Assembly: GCA_022747635.1 (NCBI GenBank)
Contig: JAKTNV010000008.1
Location: 134,501 to 198,500, forward strand
Origin: Hetaerina americana
Lineage: Eukaryota > Arthropoda > Insecta > Odonata > Calopterygidae
Reading direction: 5' to 3'
Length of the DNA stretch: 64,000 nucleotides
Under the pieces are notes generated by a model. It searched no databases, had not been told where the DNA came from, and worked only from the letters and a program-made list of their open reading frames with translations. Numbering within the stretch: position 1 is the stretch's first letter; each line of letters opens with the position of its first letter. This document shows, in pieces, positions 55,490 through 64,000 of the stretch. The position numbers and the translations under genes are program-made.

Positions 55490-56165
55490 TGTAAGGAGAA
55501 GAATTGCGCTAGACAAAGAGGCTTTCACAAGGAGGAGGGAGTTGATGACAGGGACGTTGAGTAAGGATGTTAAGAAAAGACTCGTAAAAACTTTGATATG
55601 GGCGGGGCTATGTACGGCGCGGAAACGTGGTCATTGAAGCAGGAGGATGGACGTACTCTGGAGGCTTTTGAAATGTGGGTGTGGAGAAGGATGGAGAAGG
55701 TGAAATGGACCGAAAAGAAAACAAATGAGGAAGTACTTGGTATGGTGGGCGAAGAGAGGGGTTTGTTGGGAGAAACCCTACGGAGGCAGGAAAAATGGAC
55801 GAAGGGCGTATTGATCGACGGTGGGATGTTGAAGACTGTGATAGAGGGGAGAATGCTAGGCAAACGAGGAAATGGCACGAACAGGATAGGGATTTTGGAC
55901 GGGATGAAGGGAGAGAGGAAGTATACGAACATGAAAAGGGACCTGATGTAGACTAGGTTGCTGGATTGTGTTTTGTGAGGAGAAACAAAATATTTATTAG
56001 GTAGTTATAGATGATATAACTATTACTAAGAGAGCAACAACCTACAACGAACTGAACATAACGGCAATGGAGAGAGACACCAATGGCCGCAACGACAAGT
56101 CTCCGCCTTTAGAAGGTGATATCCACCCAAAAACTACCTTAACCAGTAGATTGCCAACAATGACA
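55490..56165 (+). mobile_element. RTE-like LINE 3' fragment
   Basis: It enters at RRRIALDKEAFTRRRELMTGTLSKD, shifts frame once near 55605 (a one-base change at the SVAMYG site), then reads GAETWSLKQEDGR, MWVWRRMEKVKWTEKKT, NEEVLGMVGEERGLLGE and MLGKRGNGTNRIGILDGM to a stop near 55949. The 3' UTR ends with ACTACCTTAACCAGTAGATT and (CAA)/(TTA) repeats. It is 5'-truncated and relatively little diverged. Confidence 0.88.
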
Positions 56166-56554
56166 ACAATCTATATATTTTATTATTATTATTCATTCAT
56201 TTACTTTAATTATCATGTTTATTATATGCGTTTATTTTTCAATTTATTTTTATTTATATTTTTCCTATTTTTCTCACTCTTCCACTGTTATAAAGCATAC
56301 GATGCACACATAATTCATATCCCACCAGCCTTTTTTCGTTAACGCTATCAATCGCATATCGCAAGTATCTTCTCACACCCTACCATTTTTTCCGATGTAA
56401 GATTTATATTTGAAATCTGAAAATTCATTATAATCTCTGTCAAAATGTCTAACCATTTTGTTTCTTGATTGTTTACGTAATTAAGCCCGTAAGTATCGAG
56501 AGGTTCCAATTTCAGTCTCGCCCCAAAAAGACGTTTTAACAAATTCCAAAGAAT

Positions 56555-56755
56555 CTGCGGGAGATGCCTCGACAGTAACTTAAAGCTTAACGGCGTAACT
56601 TAGCGGAGTAATCCGCTAATATGCATTTCAATGCAACGATTTCAGGATGTAAAAATCATTGACCTTGACCGGGATTCAAACCCGGATGCCTCGATGTACG
56701 GACGAGTGCCTTAGCCATTTAAGCTATCGTAGCATCCACTTAAACTCTGACATTT
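56555..56755 (-). mobile_element. tRNA-derived SINE, family C, with body
   Basis: The minus strand has an A-box-like region GATAGCTTAAATGGCTAAGG, a B-box GGGTTTGAATCCC and CCGGTCAAGGTCAATGATTTTTAC. The body is CCTGAAATCGTTGCATTGAAATGC, then CGGATTACTCCGC. It ends CATCTCCCGCAGATTCTTTGG. The body matches the foldback at 38122-38294, which proves it is a repeat family. Confidence 0.78.
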
Positions 56756-56802
56756 TGGAGGCTTTAATTTTGATTTAGGGGCAAAATTTCAGTGTTTAAG
56801 CG

Positions 56803-56920
56803 GACGCCTCGATAGCCTAATTGGCTAAAGAACTCGGCATGATATTGAGGGATCCGGGTTCGAATCCCGGTCAAGGCGAATGATTTATTTTTCATTCTGA
56901 AATTGTTGCTTTGAAGAACA
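56803..56920 (+). mobile_element. SINE family C head with tRNA-like cloverleaf
   Basis: The segment CGCCTCGATAGCC to TCAAGGCG (about 56809-56879) can fold as a tRNA. The acceptor arm has six of seven pairs, the D-arm is AGCC/GGCT, and a five-pair anticodon stem includes two wobbles. The T-arm CCGGG/CCCGG is perfect, with loop TTCGAAT. Position 33 is A instead of the near-universal U, and the copy continues into the SINE C body AATGATTTATTTTTCATTCTG. I therefore call a SINE, not a functional tRNA gene. Confidence 0.7.
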
Positions 56921-56944
56921 GTTTGTTTTGTATAAATAACTAAA

Positions 56945-57000
56945 TGTATATATATATAATGTATATATATATAATTATATATATATATATATACATATAT
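56945..57000. repeat. (TA)n microsatellite
   Basis: TA repeats with AATGTA and AATTA breaks lie beside the PLE-tail foldback. Confidence 0.9.
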
Positions 57001-57041
57001 ACAAAAAAATGCAACGCTTCGAAATGGAACGCTCTTCGGCG

Positions 57042-57283
57042 ACACACAAATATATAAAAACACAGATGTAGATTTTTAGAATATAGAGACACAAAGAAAG
57101 GACACTCACAATTTGTTATTTTACGTTTCGACAGCACGGCTGTCGTCTTCAGAATCAATTCAAGAATTGATTCTGAAGACGACAGCCGTGCTGTCGAAAC
57201 GTAAAATAACAAATTGTGAGTGCCCTTTCTTTGTGTCTCTATATTCTAAAAATCTACATCTGTGTTTTTATACATTTGTGTGT
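57042..57283. mobile_element. PLE family 1 3' tails in a 121-bp-arm foldback
   Basis: The arms (57042-57162 and 57163-57283) are about 98% mirror-identical and meet around AAGAATT at 57162/57163 with a two-base spacer. Each arm is the end of a PLE 3' UTR: the hairpin motif (57152-57124 minus, 57173-57201 plus), then TAACAAATTGTGAGTG and AAATCTACATCTGTG, as at 42480-42590. No protein-coding sequence is left. Mirror-image frames on both strands (57212-56940, 57113-57421) are artefacts. Confidence 0.85.
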
Positions 57284-57288
57284 ATATA

Positions 57289-58620
57289 CTACCTTGATCA
57301 AAAAGTTCCCGGAATAACCACCGTGTGGCGCTCCCATCGTTCCGATTTGAGTTCTGTTTTTTTTGTTAAATTGGTACATCTGTTGTTGATATTCCCTTTA
57401 AATCTGAGTGTCATAACTTGACATTTGCAAAAGTTACGTAGCCAAGAGTACATCTATCTCTGTGTGTGTTGGCGATTTTTTACAATTGCAGAAATGGATT
57501 TAAATTTGCAACAACGAACTTGTATTAAATTTTGCGTAAAAAACGGATTTAGTGGCGCACGGACGTTGGAAATGTTGGAAAAGTGTTTCGGCAACGATTC
57601 TCTAAAAAAAACGGTCGTTTACCAGTGGCACGAGCGGTTCAGAAGTGGTCGTGAGTCAATCGAAGATGATGAACGCAGTGGCAGACCATCGACATCGAAA
57701 GTCGGTGAAAAAATTGATAAAGTAAAAGAAATGTTGGTCAATAACCGCAAATTAACCATCAGAGAAATAGCGGAGGGCTTGAACATTGCCTATGGATCCG
57801 CCCAAGACATTGTGGTTAATGATTTGGGTTTCCGTCGTGTAGCAGCAAAGTTGGTGCCAAAAGACCTCAATTTCATGCAAAAAAGAGACCGTGTTGACGT
57901 CGCAAAAGACATGATTTGCGAGGCTGAATCCGATCCCACATTCATCAAAAGGATCATTACTGGAGACGAGACGTGGGTTTATGAGTACGACACGCAATCC
58001 AGACATCAGGCAAGTGAATGGCGTTCACCAAATGAGCCGAGACCAAAAAAACCACGTCGTTTTCAGTCAAAAAAGAAGGCAATGCTGACGGTTTTCATGG
58101 ATTACAACGGTGTAGTGCATCATGAATTTTTGCCAGAAGGCCAGACAGTAAACAAAGAGTATTATTTGGGCGTTATGAGACGTTTGCGTGAAGCAATTCG
58201 CCGAAAGAGACCAGAAATGTGGGCAGAAAACTCGTGGATTTTGCACCATGATAACGCACCGTCGCACAGTGCTATCATTATTCGTAATTTTTTGACGAAA
58301 AATGCAACAAATACCATCCAACAGCCACCGAATTCACCTGATTTGGCTCCCTGTGACTTCTTTCTGTTCAATCGAGTTAAAAAACCATTACGGGGAACGC
58401 GTTTTAGCAGCCGAGAGGAAGTAATGGAAAAATCGCAGGAAGCACTGATGGACATACCGAAAACCGAATATAAAAAATGTTTCGAGGATTGGATCAAGCG
58501 CTGGCATAAGTGTGTTGCAGTCGATGGGGATTACTTTGAAGGGGACAATATAGATTTAGATGAATAAACTTGTATTTTTAATTTTCTGAATAAATTCCGG
58601 GAAATTTTTGATCAAGGTAG
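57289..58620 (+). mobile_element. Intact mariner element with TIRs and TA duplication
   Basis: The element is 1332 bp. The left end starts CTACCTTGATCAAAAAGTTC and the right end is the inverse of CTACCTTGATCAAAAATTTC, followed by CCGGAAT on both; the first 24 bases differ at one or two positions. TA flanks both sides (57287-57288, 58621-58622). A single uninterrupted transposase ORF fills most of the interior. Size, ends and ORF are those of a complete mariner. Confidence 0.93.
57494..58567 (+). CDS. Mariner transposase, intact, 357 aa
   Basis: The enzyme binds the element's TIRs, excises it and inserts it at TA. Residues 1-60 form the first helix-turn-helix (LQQRTCIKFCVKNGFSGA), with SGRPST next and a second helix-turn-helix in the 80-110 region (KLTIREIAEGLNIAYGSA). 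The catalytic triad is complete: D158 in GDETW, D253 in HHDNAPSH and D288 in PCDFFLF. There are 34 residues between the last two, the D,D34D signature of mariner. The linker motif WVPHLL is replaced by AKLVPKDL. The C-terminus has RWHKCVAVDGDYFEGD. Length agrees with the usual 340-360. I start at the ATG at 57494 since the open frame back to 57425 has no homology. No stops or shifts occur. Confidence 0.93.
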   Translation: MDLNLQQRTCIKFCVKNGFSGARTLEMLEKCFGNDSLKKTVVYQWHERFRSGRESIEDDERSGRPSTSKVGEKIDKVKEMLVNNRKLTIREIAEGLNIAYGSAQDIVVNDLGFRRVAAKLVPKDLNFMQKRDRVDVAKDMICEAESDPTFIKRIITGDETWVYEYDTQSRHQASEWRSPNEPRPKKPRRFQSKKKAMLTVFMDYNGVVHHEFLPEGQTVNKEYYLGVMRRLREAIRRKRPEMWAENSWILHHDNAPSHSAIIIRNFLTKNATNTIQQPPNSPDLAPCDFFLFNRVKKPLRGTRFSSREEVMEKSQEALMDIPKTEYKKCFEDWIKRWHKCVAVDGDYFEGDNIDLDE

Positions 58621-58626
58621 TATATA

Positions 58627-58680
<54 letters not shown>
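58621..58680. repeat. (TA)n microsatellite
   Basis: TA repeats join the right end of the mariner (they contain its target site) to the next SINE fragment. Confidence 0.95.
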
Positions 58681-58683
<3 letters not shown>

Positions 58684-58855
58684 CCGTAGCTCCACCCAAG
58701 CTATGCTATTTTTCGGGTACCAGATCTTCCTGGGAAACCATAAGCTGCACAGGGAAAGGAACTGGCCCCCCTACCCTGATGTGTGAATTTCACACGCCGT
58801 ATAGGGCTTAGCACTGGGCGAACTCTACCATCACCTGTTGGGTTGATTACTGTAT
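58681..58855 (+). mobile_element. SINE family A, 3' half
   Basis: The tRNA head is missing. The body TTTTTCGGGTACCAGATCTTCC, AACTGGCCCCCCTACCCTGATG and TGTGAATTTCACACGCCGTA is intact, ending GGGTTGATTACTG. Confidence 0.82.
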
Positions 58856-60906
58856 TTATCTCACATCAATATTTCGATCGTCCCAGCCACCTTCATCAGA
58901 GTAATAGGAATCTCTCAGCCTCAATGATTCTGGCCAACATGTATATGCGAAACACATAGAAAAAGTGTTCATTCTGACCGCAGAGTAAGACGGTCTTGAC
59001 AATGAAAATTTCGCAATACGAGTGAGTGTCCTTCATAATGTTGATTTCTATAATTTTGTTGGCCAAAATCATCAGGTTTCTTCGTTTGAATTATCATTCA
59101 CTTCCGTGAGTACAGGATGGTATGTATCAGCAGCAAGAAATTATCTAAAATCTTAAACTAACAGTCTATTGGGTCAGGGTAGGTTTTGATGTTCTTCTAA
59201 GCCCCAACCTAACACGAGGATAAATAAATTTACACGTCCCTCAATTTACATCATCGTGTGAATACCCTGGTTGGTCAACAAGCATTTATGTTTCATGTTA
59301 TCACTATTTGGCCATATAGCTGTGTCCGTTCATTCCTAGAGCATATCCCCCCAACCCCCAATCCCCGCCCCCTCCCGGTAAAATTCTCTCCCTCCCTCCC
59401 ACCCTGCCCTCTCCACGCTTGCACGCCCTTCGAGCACCTCTTTGCCACGCTCAAAGTTTCTTCCCCCGGCTAACCTTTCCTCTCCTCCTCTTTGATTTGA
59501 TCCCAATCAACCTTTCTTCTCACCTTTTAACACGCGCGGATGTCCTTTGTTTTCCTCTCCCTACATTTCGAATTTTCTATTCTTCTCCTCGCCCACGTCC
59601 TAGCAATCCCCCCCCCCCTCGCGACCCACTCTCCTCCCCTTCGAAGCAGAACGCGTCCCCTTCCCTCACCTTCGGTCCACGAAGTCGGCTCCTGGTGCCT
59701 TCCCTGCCTCACGAAACATTTCTTTTCCCACAAGTTCCCTGGCCAACTCGATAAACACTCCCCGAATCGGGGAGCGGCTCCAGCGGGCCCTCCTGCGGCC
59801 CACTGGAGCCGCACGGCCGACATATGCTCACCTAATCAGCTCAGCCCATCTAGAACATACCCTAGACGGTAGACTATCGTTATTAATAACAATAGTGGTC
59901 CCGTCTACACCCCCCCACCCACTTCGGTCGTCCTGGGGCGGGCAGGGGTGAAAGGGGGCGACGGAGGAGGGGGTGAGGTTAGCGGGGAGGGAAGACGACG
60001 TCTCTCGAGGAAGTCGGCGTCTTGTCTGCTGCTGCTCGTGCGCGCGTGTGTGTGCGTGCGTGCATGTCAGCGTGCGTTGGTGACAGGAGGGACCCCCGCC
60101 CGCCCGTGCTTCGCTCCGTGGCGGTGTGCGGCGCTGCCGTCGGCCCCCTCCCCTCCGCTCACAGACACACACACACACACCCACAGGGGGGGGGGGCGAA
60201 GGCGGCTCAGTCTGCGGAGACAGTCGGAAGAGTGAGCCGACGGGGTTAGGAGTCCCTGAGGGCGTGTCGAGCGATTGTCCCCCCCCCAACCCCTGACCCT
60301 TTATCCATACTTACATACAAATACACACACGTATATACCCCTTCGGATGTGTGCGCCTGCGTCGCTGCTCCAGGAAGGATAGTCGGGGCGATTCCCGTGT
60401 GTGCCTTTCCTCTCCCGGGTGCCCCCCTAACATGACCTCGGGTGGAAGGAGGAGGAAGAGGAGGGGCCCGCGCTGAGGTGGTGCTCGCCCCCCCCCTTGC
60501 CCCCCACCGCTCCTCCGGTGGTGCGTGTGCTCGGTCGCGAGGGAGAGACCCGCGCCATGGAGGTCGCCGTGTCTTCCGTAGCGATGACGTCGCCTGCTCT
60601 GGGTCAAGGGTTGCCGCGGTGACCTCATCACACGCCGCTGCGGAGACCGACGCCAGCGCCTCGGGTGGGAATCGAGCCAACTGCTCCCTCGACAGGTAAT
60701 ACTCGTCGTTGTAAAGATGAGTGCAGCATCGAATATATTCAGGAGTCGGCCTCCTTAGCTAAGCACTCGATGGTCAAACGAAGAGGAGACGCTGGGGAAT
60801 ATAGATGTGATGGGGGAAGTCAAGCGTGTAACCCCACGGACGTTTCGCAGTCAGGACGTGGACCCTTCCTCTCTGTAGTAGAAGAAGGGAGTGTGGTGTT
60901 TGTGTG
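58856..60906. other. Unassigned, becoming strongly CpG-rich
   Basis: The first 500 bases are AT-rich without features. From about 59340 to 60700 the sequence is pyrimidine- and CpG-rich with C runs (59610, 60190, 60280, 60490) and a (CA)n at 60167. Overlapping frames on both strands are low-complexity. CGACAG|GTAATA at about 60697 is a possible donor, but no reading frame or downstream exon supports it. Confidence 0.4.
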
Positions 60907-61041
<135 letters not shown>

Positions 61042-61224
61042 TCGGTGGGACAGTCACCTTTTTCGACGAAGGAAGAGATTTGGTATTCTTGCTTCCCATC
61101 GGAAACTGTGGTTGAGCCACCGAAATATTCACCAAACGATATCGTGAGTGTTCTCCTCCATGTTTTTTGATGTTTTATTCTATCGTCACTCTAATGACTA
61201 ACCTTTTTCATTTCATTTTTTATT

Positions 61225-61345
61225 AATAAATACCCTGCAAGCCACCGCTGCTAGGGTGCGTGGCAGGGGGTGAATACACACCAGAATACTTTTTCCCGAA
61301 CATGACCCGGACCGTTATTATGATCCCCTGTCGTTCGTGGAAAAA
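61225..61345 (-). mobile_element. CR1-like LINE 3' stub
   Basis: Plus-strand TAAATACCCTGCAAGCCACC and GTGGCAGGGGGTGAATACACAC are the 3'-end signature of the family in reverse. Decayed C-terminal sequence (TCCACGAACGACAGGGG on the minus strand) follows, and then similarity stops. Confidence 0.68.
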
Positions 61346-61746
61346 TTAACACCCTACGTATTTTTGTATTATTAATGTGTGTTTACATTGTTCATGCGTA
61401 CAACGTTGATCCCGGGTGCACGCCGCCCGGGAGCCCACGAGTGTGAACTCCCCATGCAACTCCGTGGCAAACGCACGCCGCCGTGGCCTTAGCAATCTAT
61501 ACTAACAATGATATCGATTGCGGCCGGATGAGTTGCCGCGGCGGCGGGTTGGGTCTGTCCGACAGACGCCCGCTCCCTTTCCCGAGGGACTCGACCTCGT
61601 GGCCGGCGACGGCCTCTTTGGGCGTGCGTGTCCTTCGGGGGAGGGGACCATTGGAAGGCACGAGGAAGAGGAGGCAGGCGGCCGCTAACTTAATCGTCCA
61701 CCATCGCGTGCTGCCCAACCGCGTCCCGACAGTACATTTATATGCT

Positions 61747-62042
61747 AGTAGTAGTTTTAGGGTAAGGTGACCGACAGCTGAGGTCATTTTCGCCATTAGG
61801 GATGGGTGGGAAAGGATGAAGGGTTAAGAGACACCCGGCGTCGGCATTAGCCTACTCTTTGCGAAAGGCGCCAAGGGATCCACAACTTAACGTCCCATCC
61901 GACGGACGGCGTACTCACTCTAAGTGATTTCCACAAAGCACCTCGAGTATGGATCGGGATACCACTGAAAAATATCAGCCGCCTCTGGGATTCGAACCCT
62001 GTCCCCCTGGGTGAGCAGCCAGTACGCTAACCATCGCATTAA
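61747..62042 (-). mobile_element. tRNA-derived SINE, family B, copy 2
   Basis: Minus strand: GGTTAGCGTACTGG (A-box region), GGGTTCGAATCCC (B-box, nearly canonical), then the same body as 9070-9372 ending in an ACT-rich tail at 61743-61750. Its B-box is better preserved than that of copy 1. Confidence 0.82.
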
Positions 62043-62894
62043 ACTGAATTAATTATTTCTAAACTGGCGTTCTTGTTCGCCAAACCTGACCGTGTTGAAT
62101 GAGAAGATGCTTTCTCTCGTACAACTGATGATGTACCATTTGGTGCGTCAACTTTGAAGTGGAATTCATTGCCTCGCATTTCTGTTGAACGATGAGGGTG
62201 CTTCAAGAGCGTGGCCCACCCGAGCGACGCGACCTACCGGGTGCGAGTCGGACGTTCCCCTGGACGAACTCACTCCGCCCACTTTGCGGCATGTGCCCCC
62301 GGCGTGGAAGGGCTCGCTCTACGCCCGATCCCTGCGGCGTTCCCTTTCAGGGCACAGGGGCGCCGCCGCATGCAACCCTGGCCGGTCTCGACCCCCCTCC
62401 TGCCGCCTCGCACCCCTCGGCTTGAGTGAGAGGGAGAAAGGGGCGGATCAAAGGGGATGATGCTCCGCTCGCAGGGGTGGGCTGCCTTGGACATTCGGTG
62501 CGGCCGGAAAACATCGCGTCCGGGGCCACGAGGCTATGTCGTTCCAATATTAGTGTGCACTTTGACCGCCAGAGAGGACCCCGGCCGTCTGTCGGTCCCG
62601 GCCACCCATTTAAACGGATTCCGAAATGTGGATGAAGTGGGGTTGCAGGGGATGAAAACGTCGGTGGGAGGGCCCCGCACCGCGGGCCGCAGCGATCGAC
62701 CCGACGGTTGGGGGGCGCCGTAATCACTCCCGTCTCGATGGGAGCGCGTGGCATGGGGTGTCTGTTTCCTGCTCGTTGCGGTAGAAGATACGGGTCCCGG
62801 CTCGCTAAGCTACGCGTCGATCCTGAAATGCGATGCATCGCATTTCGGAATCCACCAGCACTGCTTGCATCCTACGAGTGATGACCCATTCGCT
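62043..62894. other. CpG-rich unassigned region
   Basis: Between about 62190 and 62760 the sequence is GC- and CpG-rich with overlapping low-complexity frames in all phases. No repeat or exon is recognised. Confidence 0.4.
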
Positions 62895-62960
62895 ATCATT
62901 TACATCTACTTAATACCCCGCAAGCCGCCGCAAGGGCGTGTGGCAGGGGTGTTAGTTAGA
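62895..62960 (-). mobile_element. CR1-like LINE 3' stub
   Basis: TTTACATCTACTTAATACCCC then GCAAGCCGCCGCAAGGGCG and GTGGCAGGGGTGTTAG reproduce the tail seen at 39840-39910 in the opposite orientation. From here to about 63560 no other feature is recognised. Confidence 0.65.
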
Positions 62961-63559
62961 CGGTGACCACCCGTAATTAAGAAAAAACAACCGATGAAAA
63001 ACCGACAAATTTATACAATCCATCAACAAAACATGGTATACATTCGTGCAGAAACCCTTACACCCCACGCACATGCAAACAAACAAACTACTAACTAACA
63101 TACACATGCACCTGCAAATGTAACTAATATCTTTGCAATGTATGATTTTGTTCCGACTCGTAAATTAAATGTTTTTAATATTTCTAAAATGAATTCGATT
63201 TTTTGATCATCATCGAAGTTAGCCCCTGTGAGTCTGGAAAATCACAATCAGCCGAGGGTGTTTCCAAGGGCGGACTCCTCGGCCTTGGGTTCGGCCCTAT
63301 TGCCTTCGGGGAGTCTCGAAATGTGGACACTGGCGAGAAGGGAACAGTGGGAGAACCCTCGGAATGTCACAGGGTGTAGTATGTACGAGAGCGCGCCTTC
63401 TATAGCCTCCCTCCGTACCTCCTACGTGTAGGCCGCTGTCCATGCGTCCCTGAGGCAGAAATGACGGCGGGCCACAAATAGGAAACCCTTAGTACCTTAT
63501 TGTACCGGAGGAAAACCATAGCAATGAACCCGAAGTTGATGTGCCAGATAAAAGCGCAC

Positions 63560-63660
63560 GGTACAGGCAGTGCTAGGCCCTGTGCGGCGAGTGAATGCTC
63601 TGTGATAACGGGGGGGTGTTAATACTGACGTAGGGGGGGCCAGTTCCTTATTCCCTGAGT
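63560..63660 (-). mobile_element. SINE family A relic
   Basis: AGTGCTAGGCCCTGTGCGGCG and GTAGGGGGGGCCAGTTCCTT align in reverse with the SINE A body (TAGGGCTTAGTACTG and AGGAACTGGCC). The copy is short and diverged. Confidence 0.5.
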
Positions 63661-63679
63661 ACTATAGTTTGGTTAAGTT

Positions 63680-64000
63680 TTATTTAGTACCCTGCGAGCC
63701 ATCACCAGGGTGTGTCGCAGGGGGTGATTACATATCAGACTACCCTTGACCCAAAATACATTTACCTGCTACCCCGGGCGGACAATGTTATTCTGATCAC
63801 TCGTTGTTCGCGGGAATAAGGCCATCTTAAATCTATCTGTTCTACACTTAATCTCTTGAATTTAATTGACTTGATCTCTCCTATCGTAGAACAATGGGGG
63901 TAATAATATATTCTCAACACCACTGCTAAAGAGATCTCCTTCAAATTGATGCAAGGGCTTCAATCTGTAATATTTAACCTTCGCTCCGTGAGCGATTCCC
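63680..64000 (-). mobile_element. CR1-like LINE 3' fragment, continuing past the window
   Basis: Starts with TTAGTACCCTGCGAGCCATC and GTGTCGCAGGGGGTGATTAC. The minus strand then gives IDLRWPYSREQRVIRITL in the place of FKWSFFPRTIRDQ, and further left decayed C-terminal RT sequence up to the window edge. It belongs with the 48.2- and 50.4-kb copies. Confidence 0.75.

Noticed and set aside
57425..57493. Upstream ATG at 57425 as the transposase start
   Set aside because: The 23 extra residues have no similarity to mariner transposases; the ATG at 57494 gives the usual N-terminus.

Overview
The window looks like a repeat-rich arthropod nuclear genome, most likely an insect. It has spliced host genes with GT/AG introns, mariner transposons, several LINE clades, Penelope-like retroelements (PLEs), tRNA-derived SINEs and very long (TA)n tracts. 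I see no operons, ribosome-binding sites, rRNA or CRISPR arrays. The species cannot be named from sequence alone.

Host genes are confined to the left end. A terminal coding exon of a TRAF6-like adaptor (MATH/TRAF-C domain) lies at 287-561 on the plus strand, with a polyadenylation signal at 708. A complete three-exon deoxycytidylate deaminase gene (DCTD, 177 aa) lies at 7155-7924 on the minus strand. A possible short first coding exon at 47344-47374 (minus) is speculative.

Almost everything else that can be assigned is mobile DNA. An RTE-like LINE family (AP endonuclease plus RT) has about eleven copies, including a tail-to-tail pair at 16.1-22.8 kb whose minus-strand member keeps an 844-codon ORF. 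A CR1-like LINE family with a GGGTATTA-(ATGTAG)n 3' end has a near-complete minus copy at 32.3-36.5 kb, whose ORF1 carries an SGNH-esterase-like domain, facing a plus copy at 36.6-39.4 kb. One Jockey-like LINE lies at 28.6-30.1 kb. PLE fragments occur at 1.6, 10.3-12.7, 26.9, 28.5-30.4, 39.9-40.8, 42.5-43.6 and 57.0-57.3 kb. Mariner elements range from relics to one apparently intact copy at 57289-58620 with terminal inverted repeats (TIRs), a TA duplication and a D,D34D transposase. A foldback MITE at 45861-46231 matches the 5' end of the mariner at 52807-53730. There are three tRNA-like SINE families.

The layout records insertions into insertions: a Jockey LINE inside a PLE inside an RTE LINE with a 12-bp target duplication (27.3-30.7 kb), a MITE inside a mariner, a SINE foldback inside a CR1-like LINE, and an unidentified 1.2-kb segment inside a PLE (10.6-11.8 kb). 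Inverted, head-to-head and foldback arrangements recur. The most unusual signal is a hairpin motif, CTGAAGA-stem-AAAC, at PLE 3' ends. Its stem sequence differs between copies while pairing is kept, which resembles the hammerhead ribozymes known from PLEs. GC-rich stretches near 31.0-31.6, 40.8-42.1, 59.3-60.7 and 62.2-62.8 kb hold no gene I can recognise.
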